Source: UBA11957 sp963603285 (GTDB lineage Bacteria; Bacillota; Clostridia; Lachnospirales; Lachnospiraceae). Taken from it: a DNA stretch of 64,000 nt. A model generated the notes under the pieces. It did no database searches and had not been told where the DNA came from. It saw only the letters and a list, made by a program, of their open reading frames with translations. Below, in pieces: positions 17,541-26,929 of this stretch (position 1 is its first letter; every line of letters begins with the position of its first letter). The stretch lies in the NCBI GenBank assembly GCA_963603285.1, contig CAVCMG010000003.1:45132-109131 (forward strand), read 5' to 3'. Made by a program: the position numbers and the translations under genes.

Positions 17541-18008
17541 TTACCCCCCGACACTATCCTGCGGTTCGAGACGATGCAGCGTTTCGCTGCTGGCTTCGCA
17601 TACTCTGGTAAGCAGCCCTGAAAGCTCCTGAAGCTCGGCCTTTGTCAGACCGGAGGTAAAGCTTTCTTCTGTCTCCTGCCAGATACATGCTGCACGCTCA
17701 CAGCAGGCTCTGCCCCGCTTTGTCAGTCGGGTATATTTTTTTCTTGCGTCTGTTTCATCCTGCAGCTTTTCCACCATGCCGAGTATTTCCAGCTTGTCGA
17801 TCATACGGACTACAGACGCCTGGCCGATGCCAAGACTCTTTTCCAGATCCTTCAGGTACATCCTTTTGTCACCAGCCTCAGCAATACATCGCAGATATAA
17901 GAGCTGTGCCTGTGAGATCCCGTACACGTTCTGGAAAGATTTTGAACATCTTGACCATATGCTGCCGATTTCCCGGATCAGCATATTGCAGGATTCGTTT
18001 TCATTCAT
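17541..18008 (-). CDS. MarR-family transcriptional regulator
   Basis: 155 residues with the MarR winged helix: QLLYLRCIAEAGDKRMYLKDLEKSLGIGQ (helices) followed by SVVRMIDKLEILGMVEK (recognition helix and wing). Long terminal helices mediate dimerization. It is 43 bases upstream of the REC-GGDEF-EAL gene, has its own consensus promoter and is preceded by a c-di-GMP riboswitch. Target genes and ligand are unknown; autoregulation is common in the family. Confidence 0.9.
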   Translation of the reverse strand: MNENESCNMLIREIGSIWSRCSKSFQNVYGISQAQLLYLRCIAEAGDKRMYLKDLEKSLGIGQASVVRMIDKLEILGMVEKLQDETDARKKYTRLTKRGRACCERAACIWQETEESFTSGLTKAELQELSGLLTRVCEASSETLHRLEPQDSVGG

Positions 18009-18055
18009 TGTATAGACACCTCATCTTCCCGGACGGATGCCATACTATCTGTTTC

Positions 18056-18084
18056 AGTATAGCACCCTGTGTTTTTTCAGTCAA
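18056..18084 (-). promoter_or_regulatory. Proximal promoter for marR
   Basis: TTGACT (18079-18084), 17-base spacer, TATACT (18056-18061), minus strand; 47 bases before the marR ATG. It would bypass the upstream riboswitch. Confidence 0.75.
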
Positions 18085-18165
18085 TGTACAGACATTATAT
18101 CTGACGCAAAAAACGGTCAAAAACTGATCCGTCGGCTAAAGTATCCAGGCTTTTCCGTGTCATGC

Positions 18166-18197
18166 AAAAAAGAGCATGCGAACAGATCACAATGCTC
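18166..18197 (-). terminator. Terminator of the c-di-GMP riboswitch
   Basis: Stem GAGCAT(T)G / CATGCTC followed by TTTTTT on the minus strand, starting 16 bases after the aptamer. This is the expression platform. Confidence 0.75.
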
Positions 18198-18210
18198 CTC
18201 CTTTTGCTTT

Positions 18211-18290
18211 ATGCAACTGGCTGCCATTTCACAGGCCCTTTAGCTTTGCGTCGCAACCTTTCGATTGTTTTGCCCTATGTACTTGTCCCT
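18211..18290 (-). ncRNA. Cyclic di-GMP-I (GEMM-I) riboswitch aptamer
   Basis: Minus-strand text has the conserved GEMM-I order: AGGGCAAAA, a GAAA-tetraloop hairpin (CAATC-GAAA-GGTTG), GACGCAAAGC, GGGCC, then ATGGCAGCC and GTTGC. The tetraloop and its receptor-like arm fit the class I aptamer. A terminator follows at once. Downstream genes are marR, the EAL phosphodiesterase and hpt, so the switch would sense the same molecule that the operon degrades. Confidence 0.9.
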
Positions 18291-18326
18291 GCTACAGCCG
18301 GCGTACACGGTCGACTGCATGAACAT

Positions 18327-18355
18327 ATTCTATCATACTCCTGTTTTATTGTCCA
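18327..18355 (-). promoter_or_regulatory. Promoter of the c-di-GMP riboswitch transcript
   Basis: TGGACA (18350-18355), 17-base spacer, TAGAAT (18327-18332), minus strand; it overlaps the last codons of the transglutaminase-fold gene and gives a leader starting about 30 bases before the aptamer. Confidence 0.65.
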
Positions 18356-20703
18356 TTCCCCGGCTGACATTTTCTGCGCACTTTCGACATTTTGGCAATT
18401 TTATCAAATTCGGGCTGAAAATGCAGACTAATATAGTGAAGTCTGAGCCGTTTTTTCCAGGAATAGCTGCTGTGATCCCTGGTCACCTTCCGCAGGAAGC
18501 TTACAATCGTACGCACCTCAAAGCTCTCCAGCACGATCTGGCCGTACATCTGTTTTTCAAACAGGTGATTGACACGGGCACATTCTCCGGCTTCCACACC
18601 GTCGATCATCTCCGCGGCCTGCACATCGACGGAAACATTCTTCCAGCCAAGCCCGCTCTCCAGACCATGAAGCGCCAGGCTTTTGTGGATACAGCGGTTT
18701 AAAAGATATACCTGCTGCTTTGGCGTACACATGCTGTACTGCCATGCCTCCCATTTCCGGCAGCCCAGCCGCAAAAGCTCCAGAACCACCGTACATGCAG
18801 TAAACAGCACAACCAGGATCGCCAGTACACCCAGAGCGATCAGCACAGCACTCGGTCCATAATAGATCGAATCCTGTAAAGGCATCGCATCCATCGTATC
18901 TGATGCACTGCTTTCCGATGCATCCCCGCCTTCATCCTCTATTGCCGCCGTCTTGTGCACCGTATCCGGCAGGCTGACCATCTGACGCAGTGTCATCGTA
19001 TCGTAATAATAGCCCGGCGTCACATCCACCGGCTGCCAGCCCATACCGTCAAAATAGATTTCGACCCAGGCGTGGGTATTTTCGCCGGTCAGCGTCACCG
19101 TACCGTCCGTACTTTCTCTGGTCAGGCTCTCCGGCAGATAATACCCTTCGACATACCGGGCCGGAATTCCATACAGACGCAACGCCTGCACGGCCGCCGT
19201 GGCAAAGAGCATTGCATTGCCTTCATGTGCCTCAAACAGCCCCCAGTACAGCGGCGTATCTCCCTCCGGAACCACCTCGGGGGTCTTGGTGTACTGCACA
19301 TTCTTTTTCAGCACATCCCGCACATGGCTAAGCGCACTGTAAATACCATCGTTTTCCGCTTCGTAGTCCTGCCAGAACAGCTCGTCCAACAGACCCTCCA
19401 TGGAAAAATCCGTCTCTGTATATGTATCGTATACAAAATTTCTGTATACCGCTTCTGCGTCGCAATACACTTTCTGTGCCTCGGTTTCCGGTGCACTGAT
19501 CCAGTCCTGCAAAACCATCAGCTCCGCCGGTCTTGTACCCGAAACCTCTTCTACCGTATAGGTACGCTGTCCAAACAGTCCGGCACTTACCATGCCCTGA
19601 TCTTTCTTTTCAGACAGTCTGCCCTTTTGCACCGTATCCAGAGATGCCGGTACATAGCCGTATTCTCTTGAAGCTGTGTCCACCTGGATCTGCAGCGTAT
19701 TTCGCTGTGGCTGCTCCCCGGTATCCCCCAGCGCATAGTAGGCTGCCGTCTGTGCCAGCGGATCAAAGCCCTGCTTTTTCAGCCATTTGAGCATACCACG
19801 GTAGTCTCCGCTGTAAGCGTCATTTGTCAGCGTCTCCCAGCTGCCGCTCTGTTCCTCATATGTACCGCCGACAAAGCCCTTCAGATACACTGTTTTCTGC
19901 TGCTCTGTCGTTACCGTCAGACGGTCGTTATCCGCAGCCTGCAGCATGTCAGCCTTATACAGATCACCCTCCGGCAGCACCTGTTCACCGTAGCGGAGCT
20001 TTCTTACCTCCTGCTTTGCATCCTCGCGTAACGCATCCACAGTAGTCATACGCTCCCCGTTAAAAAGGATACCTCCTGCAGCCAGCAAAGCAAACGTCAG
20101 CGCACACCATCCCTGGTTTCGCCATGTCACCACCTGTCCACGCAGGGATACAACCTTTTCAAAGAATGCACCAAATAAAAACACAGCCGCCCATACCTGA
20201 AAATCGTCCAGAAGCAGCATAAGTCCTGTCCAGAACAGGACAAATAAACCACAGCTGATCTTAAAGCCATGACTGGCCAGACGCCATGTCACCATACCTG
20301 TCACGATGCCAAACGCAAGATAAAACGCCAGCGGGTCGTTCCATGTGGCATTGTCTGTAAAAAGGCGCAGCCCATCTGCATGCAGCAGATTCCAACGGCT
20401 GATCAGCTGGTTTAAAAAGGCCAGTGCTCCGCGCAGATAATTGCCCAGCAAAAAAAGCGCCGCCAGCAAGAGTAAAGGGAGAATAAAGCTTCGTCTGACC
20501 ACCGATCCTGTGCGGTAAAGCTTTGCCGCCGCCATACAGGCTGCACTGAAAGCCGCGATCAGTCCCATCCCGGCCATCACCGGCATACCAAGACCCAAAA
20601 GGTGCCCGACTGCCAGCACAAAGCCCAGAATAAGCTCTGCACAAATCAGAAAATTCCAGCCCATCCGACAATATACAGTTTTTTCAGGTTTTGTCTGATT
20701 CAT
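18346..20703 (-). CDS. Transglutaminase-fold membrane protein lacking the catalytic cysteine
   Basis: 785 residues. About seven N-terminal membrane helices (DUF3488-like, residues about 14-200) precede an extracytoplasmic region with a transglutaminase core (about 480-565), one further helix (about 625-650) and a cytoplasmic DUF4129-like tail. The core keeps GIPARYVEGY, His544 in THAWVEIYF and Asp560 in QPVDVT. At the cysteine position the text reads EGNAMLFAT, so the nucleophile is Ala497. The fold may act as a binding domain. The start at 20703 follows AAGGAGAAGGC. Last gene of the MoxR-DUF58-transglutaminase trio, a common triplet of unknown mechanism. Confidence 0.88.
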   Translation of the reverse strand: MNQTKPEKTVYCRMGWNFLICAELILGFVLAVGHLLGLGMPVMAGMGLIAAFSAACMAAAKLYRTGSVVRRSFILPLLLLAALFLLGNYLRGALAFLNQLISRWNLLHADGLRLFTDNATWNDPLAFYLAFGIVTGMVTWRLASHGFKISCGLFVLFWTGLMLLLDDFQVWAAVFLFGAFFEKVVSLRGQVVTWRNQGWCALTFALLAAGGILFNGERMTTVDALREDAKQEVRKLRYGEQVLPEGDLYKADMLQAADNDRLTVTTEQQKTVYLKGFVGGTYEEQSGSWETLTNDAYSGDYRGMLKWLKKQGFDPLAQTAAYYALGDTGEQPQRNTLQIQVDTASREYGYVPASLDTVQKGRLSEKKDQGMVSAGLFGQRTYTVEEVSGTRPAELMVLQDWISAPETEAQKVYCDAEAVYRNFVYDTYTETDFSMEGLLDELFWQDYEAENDGIYSALSHVRDVLKKNVQYTKTPEVVPEGDTPLYWGLFEAHEGNAMLFATAAVQALRLYGIPARYVEGYYLPESLTRESTDGTVTLTGENTHAWVEIYFDGMGWQPVDVTPGYYYDTMTLRQMVSLPDTVHKTAAIEDEGGDASESSASDTMDAMPLQDSIYYGPSAVLIALGVLAILVVLFTACTVVLELLRLGCRKWEAWQYSMCTPKQQVYLLNRCIHKSLALHGLESGLGWKNVSVDVQAAEMIDGVEAGECARVNHLFEKQMYGQIVLESFEVRTIVSFLRKVTRDHSSYSWKKRLRLHYISLHFQPEFDKIAKMSKVRRKCQPGNGQ

Positions 20704-20716
20704 GCCTTCTCCTTCA

Positions 20717-21886
20717 TTAACAGCGAATATAATATGTCTGCGCATCGGTTTCAGCCGGTATATCGATGAACTCAGAGTTGCCCTCCCTGAGGGATTTCTG
20801 CTGTGTCAGATCCTGCACCGCACTGACAACCGTTACGCCAATGCTTTCCTCCAGTCCTGCCGGCAGAGAACCATAATGTCCCGACGACAGGATCAGAAGC
20901 CTTGTAAAATACTGTTCCATATGCTCATGCATAAAATACTGCAGACTGCTGCCGCTCTTTTCAAAGACCGGCGTACTCAGCCATTCTGACATCATCTGTG
21001 CCATATCCTGCCGGTTGGAGATCTCACGGATATATACGCCATGTTCTCCCGGCAGTACCGCACCTATGGAAAGTCCGTGCCGTACCAGTTCCTCACAGAC
21101 GGCCGCACCTATGGCTACCGCCGTATTGATCTCCTCACCGGTGATTTCCCCCTGCGCATTCTGCAGAGCCAGATCCGGCAGGAAAGCTACCTGATAATGC
21201 ACCGGCTCGCTGGACTGCCGCAGGATCAGCGTATCCAGCTTACCGGACAACTTCCAGTGGATCGACCGGATATCATCGCCGGGCACATATTCCCGGATAT
21301 CAAACATTTCACTGGGATCGCTTCCCTTGCGGTTCTGCATCTGGCTGTCATTGGAGGTCGATCCGATCGTCAGCCGGGAAAGCTCCGTCTCCACATGCAG
21401 TCTGCGCGGATAGATCATCGTACCCGAAGCAGTAAACGGCTCTACGGCCACGTTCCATATTCCCAGCACACCCTCGATCCACGCTTCCTTACAGGAAATC
21501 TGTACAGCGCCGCAGCGATCCATCGTAAACGGCAGCGCAAAGCTCTGCTCGCCGTCCAGAAGCTCCGCTTCAAAAGGAATATCCACATCTTCCCGAAACA
21601 GCGCATTATGGACATGCAGCTTCAGATGCAGCCGCTGTGCCGCCAGAATACGATGCTCTGTCTTTACCTGGATCGTGCTGTTTCCCGCTTCGCCCTGCTG
21701 TCCTCCCGGACAGATGTGCAGCTTCAGTGTAAGCGCCCTGGCATCCCGTTTAAGCAGCACCACAGACAGCGCTCCCAGTGCCAGCAGCACCAACATGCAG
21801 TAGCCCAGAAAAGACACGCTCGAAAAGAACAGTAAAACGGCCAGTATAAGCAATGTCAGTACATAACCTATACGATTTTTTCTCAT
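20717..21886 (-). CDS. DUF58 domain-containing membrane protein
   Basis: 389 residues. Two N-terminal hydrophobic helices (about 8-45) are followed by a beta-rich part and the DUF58 signature (YVPGDDIRSIHWKLSGKLDTLILRQ region, about 213-235). DUF58 proteins have a vWA-like fold and occur next to MoxR ATPases, which are thought to remodel or mature them. It lies six bases after the MoxR gene and 13 bases before the transglutaminase-fold gene. Confidence 0.92.
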   Translation of the reverse strand: MRKNRIGYVLTLLILAVLLFFSSVSFLGYCMLVLLALGALSVVLLKRDARALTLKLHICPGGQQGEAGNSTIQVKTEHRILAAQRLHLKLHVHNALFREDVDIPFEAELLDGEQSFALPFTMDRCGAVQISCKEAWIEGVLGIWNVAVEPFTASGTMIYPRRLHVETELSRLTIGSTSNDSQMQNRKGSDPSEMFDIREYVPGDDIRSIHWKLSGKLDTLILRQSSEPVHYQVAFLPDLALQNAQGEITGEEINTAVAIGAAVCEELVRHGLSIGAVLPGEHGVYIREISNRQDMAQMMSEWLSTPVFEKSGSSLQYFMHEHMEQYFTRLLILSSGHYGSLPAGLEESIGVTVVSAVQDLTQQKSLREGNSEFIDIPAETDAQTYYIRC

Positions 21887-21892
21887 AACCCT

Positions 21893-22834
21893 TTACTCCA
21901 TTGTGGGGGCCTGCGGTTTTACCTTATGCAGGATACTCTCCAGAATCTCATCCGGTCCGATGCCCTCCACTCTGGCCTGCGGATACAGTACCAGACGGTG
22001 TGCACAGACATCCTTGTATACCGCCTGCACATCCTCCGGGATCACATAGTTACGTTCCCGCAAAACAGCATGGGCTCTGGCCATACGCACAAGTGCCAGC
22101 ACGCCTCGGGGCGATACGCCAAGCTCCACCAGCGCATGGTTACGTGTCTCCTCACACAGCTCAATAGCATACGCGAGTACACTGTCCTCCATATGGATCG
22201 CAGACAGATAGTTCTGTACATCCAGAATATTCTGGGCGTCCGTTACCGTCTGCAGGGTATCCAGCGGATTTCCCTCCTTCTGGGAACGGATGATACGGAT
22301 CTGGTTTTTCAGTGTCGGATAGCCGATCGACAGGCTGACCATAAAACGGTCCAGCTGGGACTCCGGCAGCTGCTGTGTACCGGCTGCACCCAGCGGGTTC
22401 TGGGTCGCTATGCAGACAAACGGCAGCGGCAGGATATGGGGCGTACCGTCAACAGTGATGGTATGCTCCTCCATAACCTCCAGAAGCGCGGACTGGGTCT
22501 TCGGCGACGTACGGTTGATCTCGTCCGCCAGAAGCAGCTGACAGCTGGCCGCACCCTCTCTGTATTCAAATTCCTTGGTCTGCCGGTTGTACATTGTGAA
22601 ACCGGTGATATCCGACGGCAGTGTATCCGGTGTGAACTGGATACGCTTGTGGCTTAAGCCCAGTACCTTTGAAAAGGCCAGCGCCAGGGTGGTCTTTCCC
22701 ACACCCGGGCAGTCCTCCAGCAGTACATGACCGCCGGCATAGATGGTCATCAGGATCTTTTCGATCAGATCCGACCGGCCGATAAAGGCCTTGCTGACCT
22801 CGGTAATGATCTTTTGTGACTGTTCAATGATCAT
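21893..22834 (-). CDS. MoxR-family AAA+ ATPase
   Basis: 313 residues with Walker A PGVGKTTLA (about 43-51), Walker B LLLADEINR (about 104-112) and sensor ATQNPLG. MoxR proteins are chaperone-like ATPases that act on vWA partners such as the DUF58 protein encoded next. Its ATG overlaps the stop of the giant leucine-rich-repeat gene by four bases (ATGA), linking the trio to the upstream surface-protein genes. Confidence 0.95.
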   Translation of the reverse strand: MIIEQSQKIITEVSKAFIGRSDLIEKILMTIYAGGHVLLEDCPGVGKTTLALAFSKVLGLSHKRIQFTPDTLPSDITGFTMYNRQTKEFEYREGAASCQLLLADEINRTSPKTQSALLEVMEEHTITVDGTPHILPLPFVCIATQNPLGAAGTQQLPESQLDRFMVSLSIGYPTLKNQIRIIRSQKEGNPLDTLQTVTDAQNILDVQNYLSAIHMEDSVLAYAIELCEETRNHALVELGVSPRGVLALVRMARAHAVLRERNYVIPEDVQAVYKDVCAHRLVLYPQARVEGIGPDEILESILHKVKPQAPTME

Positions 22835-25800
22835 TCTGTCTCTCCTTCTTTCAGACGGCTGCCTGTCGCAGCCTCTGCCTCCGGTGTCGCACCGGTGCTG
22901 TTATTCTGAGATTTTTTCTCTTCAGTTTCTTCCTCAGCTTTTGTATCGGTTTCCGGCAGTGAAGATGCGGAACCATCCGCAGGCTCTGTATCTGTCTCCG
23001 GCTGATCCTTGTTTTCTCCGTCGGTATCCGGCTGTGTTTCCGGTAAACCGTCAGAGGAAGCCGCTGCATCCTCCGGTGTCTGTACTTCTGCATCCGGAAC
23101 AACCGATGCATTCTCTTCTTCCGGTTTTTTCTGTTCAACAACCTCTTTTTCCGGAACATCCATGCAGAGCATACCATCATCGATGCCTTCCAGAGTCTTC
23201 ATGCCCATCATGGCACGCAGACGGTTTTCTGTTGGCAGAAGAAGCTCTGCAGCCTTCCGGCGGATCTGATTTTCGGTCGGGCCGGTCGGCTCAGACGGGG
23301 TATTACCGGTGTTACCACTGTTTCCACCAGTATTGTCTGTATTTCCGTTATCTGTTTCTTTTCCGGAGGTATCATCCGTTTCCCCGGTTTCGCTGTCACC
23401 GTTATCCGGTTCTTCATTCTCATTTACAGTACCGGAAGTATCCTCACTGTATGTCACAGGCTCTGCTTTCGGTATCTCCTCTGCAGGCGTCTGCTCATTT
23501 GCCGTATCATCCGCAGCTTCTTTGCTGTCTGTGTCTGATCCTGCCTTTTCTGTGCTGGCACTGCTGTTTCCTGTATCTTCCTTTTCCAGCAGAGCTTTGG
23601 CTTCGGCCAGAACTTCCTCTTCATCCGTATAGCCGGACAGCGGATATACCCAGGCTTTGATGTAGTCGGCTTCGGAACCGGACGGTACATCCAGATGTAA
23701 TTTCTTTTCATCTACGCCAAAGGTAAACGGCTCATCCTTTGTGCCACCGATCAGCTGTAACGGCTCTGTGCCCTCAAAGTGCAGCGTCAGCTGCGAACTG
23801 TCTGCAGCACTGCCCCGGAATGCATTGGACTCTATACTGGACAGATTATCCAGAAGCGTTACCTTTTCCAGATTTTTTGCACCTTCAAAAGCATCTGCTT
23901 CCACAGAGTCCAGATACCAGACATCCGGCATGTCTATGGTCAGCGGATCCAGGGTCACCTCTCTGATCGTAGACGGAACCCCGCCCAGGGCCAGCTGATC
24001 TCCATTCTGATGCCAGATATACAGATCCGTCGGCTCACTGACTTTATCGATGCCAAGCATGCCCCGCAGATTATTCTCCATCGTCAGTACTTTCTGCTTT
24101 ACCAGTGCATCTACAGCTTTATTCTCCGGAGAGGTTGAACTGTCTGCCAGTTCATTGTAGCAGTCGATCCACAGTGCCCGGAATGCCGGCAAATAGGAGC
24201 CATCCGAAAAAAGGGATGTGACATAGCCGCCCATTGCGTATCTCCACTGCACAACATATTTTTTCCGGGCGCTTTCCGGCACGACGATCCGCAGCTTTTC
24301 AGCCTGCTCCTCCTGCGTCCAGTACCCGTTAAAGCAAAACGGTCCATTCCAGTTAATAATCAGCTGTGGCGGTGTCTGGGCATCAATCTCCAGTGTCCGC
24401 AATGCCTCGCAGCCATTAAAGAGCTCGGAATACAGCGCTGCCCATTCACCCATGCTGCAAAACTGTACCGACGCAAGCTGACTGCATTCGCTGAATACAT
24501 ATTCGCCCAGAGACCGGATCGTTTTCATTACCTTGCATCCTGTTATTCCTGTACAGCCGGCAAATACATTGTCCTCTATCTGGATTTCTGTACCGGACTG
24601 ATCCTCCTCACTGCCGCCGATCACAATATCCCCGGAAATTTCAGAGTATGTAAAGGCGCCCTTCTGGATCCACCAGAGATTTGTCATATCCTCCCAGTTT
24701 ACACTATAGCCGCCTGCAGCAGCCGTTGTATCTGCAAAAGCATAATCACAGATAACCGCTGTCTCGGCGGGAAGATTTACATTGGCAGGCATCTTCACAC
24801 CGCTTCGTACGGCAAGCCATGGCGTATCGTCCATATCCACACCATAGAGTATCCGGGCATCTGCCTGCCCGGCGTCTGAAATCATTTCAAAATGATCGAT
24901 TCCCGGCGTTTCCCAGAGCGTATTGATATTATAGCCATAGCCCTCTGCATCCGGCAGTACAAAGAAATAATTATTTCCCTGCCATACATTGTAATACTGG
25001 TCGGAAATCAGCGGATCATACCCGTCCTCCATCGTTGCCTGCAAGGCGTTGGAAGCCACAAACCGGAGAGAAGGACAGTCATCAAACGCCTGATTTCCAA
25101 TCGTAATCTCATCCCTCGCATCGATCAGCACGCCTTCCAGTTTTTCACAGTTTTTAAACGCACGGTAGCCTATGGTTTTTGTCTTTTCCGATAAAGTGAC
25201 CCACTGTACCTCACTGCCACTGAATGCACCGTCTCCGATGGCATCCACCGTGACTTTTCCACCGGCAATCGTACCGTCGAATGACTGCAGATCCTGCGGC
25301 ACATGGATCAGTGTTGTCTTTATCTCATCGCCTGTGCCCTCCGTATAGTAGCTGAAACCATCCTCCGTTGTTATCGACAGCTGAATCTCTATCTCCTGTC
25401 CATCTGCATTTCGCTCACCCGCTGCAGACAGCTGGCTGGAAATATTGGCAAACTGCTCCTGTGTTGCACATATAATCTGACTGATATGGCTGTTTTTCAG
25501 ACAGTTTTCCCGCAGCGTCAGATCTTCTCCATTTTTCAGGATCAGCGTTGAAACCTTACTGGCATTTATAAATGCATTCTCCGCAATTGACTGTACATCT
25601 CCCGGAAGTGTAAAATTAGCGCCCACATTACTGAGCACATAAAACAGTTCCCCGTTCTGGTCCAGCGCCATATCCTGTTGTACCGAATACCGATGCTCCG
25701 GCTCTTCTATAGCCGAAATGGTGCAGCCCGCTGCCGTTGCCGCACTTCCTTTTTCTTCAAAGAACTCCAGCAGACGGTCTTTTGCAATGAACAGCTGACA

Positions 25801-26829
25801 GTTGTTCAGATTATCAAAATCAATATCCGGTAATGTGCTTTGCTCATCCGTATCAAAAATAATGCGGCGCAGCTGGTTCAGATACGATATCTCCACCTTT
25901 TCCGTATTGGCCGGAATTTCCAGCGTATGACATTCATAGGGAATACCCAGAAGCTGTGTCATTTCCTTATTCCACAATACACCCTGCGCGTCGCTGGCAT
26001 AATTTGGATTTTGTGCATCCACCACATACGCCTTTTTAATGATCATAGACGGACTGTTCGTATCAATATACAGCACAGTGTCCGGTATTTTCAGCGTATC
26101 TGTCGTCACAGGCGTGCCTTCTGCGATTTCCACTGCCTGTATATATTTGGGCACCTCCAGAGTTTCTACTGTTGTATTGAAATTATTCCACAGCGAGAAT
26201 TCCCCTTCGAGACCCGTCAGTGTCTGCAGCACACATAAATTCCATGCACTGTAATCCACATGCAGATCCTCTGTCATCCATTTTTCTTTTTTCTTGACAA
26301 TATACTTGCTGTCCAGCGGAACCATATCTGCCGGTTCAAGGATATGCCGTCCTGTGCTTGTTGTATATGACCAGAACGGTGCGCTGTCACCCTCGGTCCA
26401 TCCGGGGAAAAGACTGGTCATACGCTCGTCATCCTCCCCCAGAACGCCATACATATAGGAATACCTAAAAAGTAATGCCTGCGATCCCGGCTCCGGATAC
26501 TGTCCCAGCGAGAAATCATCCCGGTTCAGGATATTATCCGTTTCAATTTTCTCGTTTTCATTTTCAATCTTCTTACGGAGAATATACAGACAGGACTCTT
26601 TCACCGGATATACCACCTGCGTCTCTGTCCAGTCGTTTTTCTGACTGACTCTCCAGGAAACCCGGATCATGAGATCATCCTTCTGCGTATCCGGTATTGT
26701 CACCGGAAAATCTGTCTTCCAGGTCTTACCGTTATCCAGAGAGACACTGTCTATCCGGATGTACTTGCCATAGCTCTGCGGGCCAAACCAATATGTCGTA
26801 TTGTCCTGTTTCGACATGATGTAGGTCAC
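22831..26829 (-). CDS. Giant BspA-like leucine-rich-repeat protein, 5' end displaced by a frameshift
   Basis: 1332 residues from a GTG at 26829 (ATG 26817 is in frame). The body holds LRR_5/BspA-like repeats (VLYIDTNSPSMIIKKAYV, GAFSGSEVQWVTLSEKTKTI, DNVFAGCTGITGCKVMKTI, VEADAFEGAKNLEKVTLLDN). Two similar modules read LRIVVPESARKKYVVQWRYA and LHLDVPSGSEADYIKAWVYP, and a helical motif recurs (MENNLRGMLGI, TENRLRAMMGM). The tail is acidic and low-complexity. No signal peptide, anchor or ribosome site exists at this start. The frame is open upstream to 26961, overlapping the stalk gene; one base removed in GGGAAAAATAACG would join both. It probably acts outside the cell. Confidence 0.8.
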   Translation of the reverse strand: MTYIMSKQDNTTYWFGPQSYGKYIRIDSVSLDNGKTWKTDFPVTIPDTQKDDLMIRVSWRVSQKNDWTETQVVYPVKESCLYILRKKIENENEKIETDNILNRDDFSLGQYPEPGSQALLFRYSYMYGVLGEDDERMTSLFPGWTEGDSAPFWSYTTSTGRHILEPADMVPLDSKYIVKKKEKWMTEDLHVDYSAWNLCVLQTLTGLEGEFSLWNNFNTTVETLEVPKYIQAVEIAEGTPVTTDTLKIPDTVLYIDTNSPSMIIKKAYVVDAQNPNYASDAQGVLWNKEMTQLLGIPYECHTLEIPANTEKVEISYLNQLRRIIFDTDEQSTLPDIDFDNLNNCQLFIAKDRLLEFFEEKGSAATAAGCTISAIEEPEHRYSVQQDMALDQNGELFYVLSNVGANFTLPGDVQSIAENAFINASKVSTLILKNGEDLTLRENCLKNSHISQIICATQEQFANISSQLSAAGERNADGQEIEIQLSITTEDGFSYYTEGTGDEIKTTLIHVPQDLQSFDGTIAGGKVTVDAIGDGAFSGSEVQWVTLSEKTKTIGYRAFKNCEKLEGVLIDARDEITIGNQAFDDCPSLRFVASNALQATMEDGYDPLISDQYYNVWQGNNYFFVLPDAEGYGYNINTLWETPGIDHFEMISDAGQADARILYGVDMDDTPWLAVRSGVKMPANVNLPAETAVICDYAFADTTAAAGGYSVNWEDMTNLWWIQKGAFTYSEISGDIVIGGSEEDQSGTEIQIEDNVFAGCTGITGCKVMKTIRSLGEYVFSECSQLASVQFCSMGEWAALYSELFNGCEALRTLEIDAQTPPQLIINWNGPFCFNGYWTQEEQAEKLRIVVPESARKKYVVQWRYAMGGYVTSLFSDGSYLPAFRALWIDCYNELADSSTSPENKAVDALVKQKVLTMENNLRGMLGIDKVSEPTDLYIWHQNGDQLALGGVPSTIREVTLDPLTIDMPDVWYLDSVEADAFEGAKNLEKVTLLDNLSSIESNAFRGSAADSSQLTLHFEGTEPLQLIGGTKDEPFTFGVDEKKLHLDVPSGSEADYIKAWVYPLSGYTDEEEVLAEAKALLEKEDTGNSSASTEKAGSDTDSKEAADDTANEQTPAEEIPKAEPVTYSEDTSGTVNENEEPDNGDSETGETDDTSGKETDNGNTDNTGGNSGNTGNTPSEPTGPTENQIRRKAAELLLPTENRLRAMMGMKTLEGIDDGMLCMDVPEKEVVEQKKPEEENASVVPDAEVQTPEDAAASSDGLPETQPDTDGENKDQPETDTEPADGSASSLPETDTKAEEETEEKKSQNNSTGATPEAEAATGSRLKEGETE

Positions 26830-26929
26830 CAGAGAACAGTAAACAGATGCCTCATCTATCGTTTCCCCGGCATATAATGCCTTGTCATAGTCATCTGCCG
26901 GACGGATGTTAAACCAGTATTTATCACTG

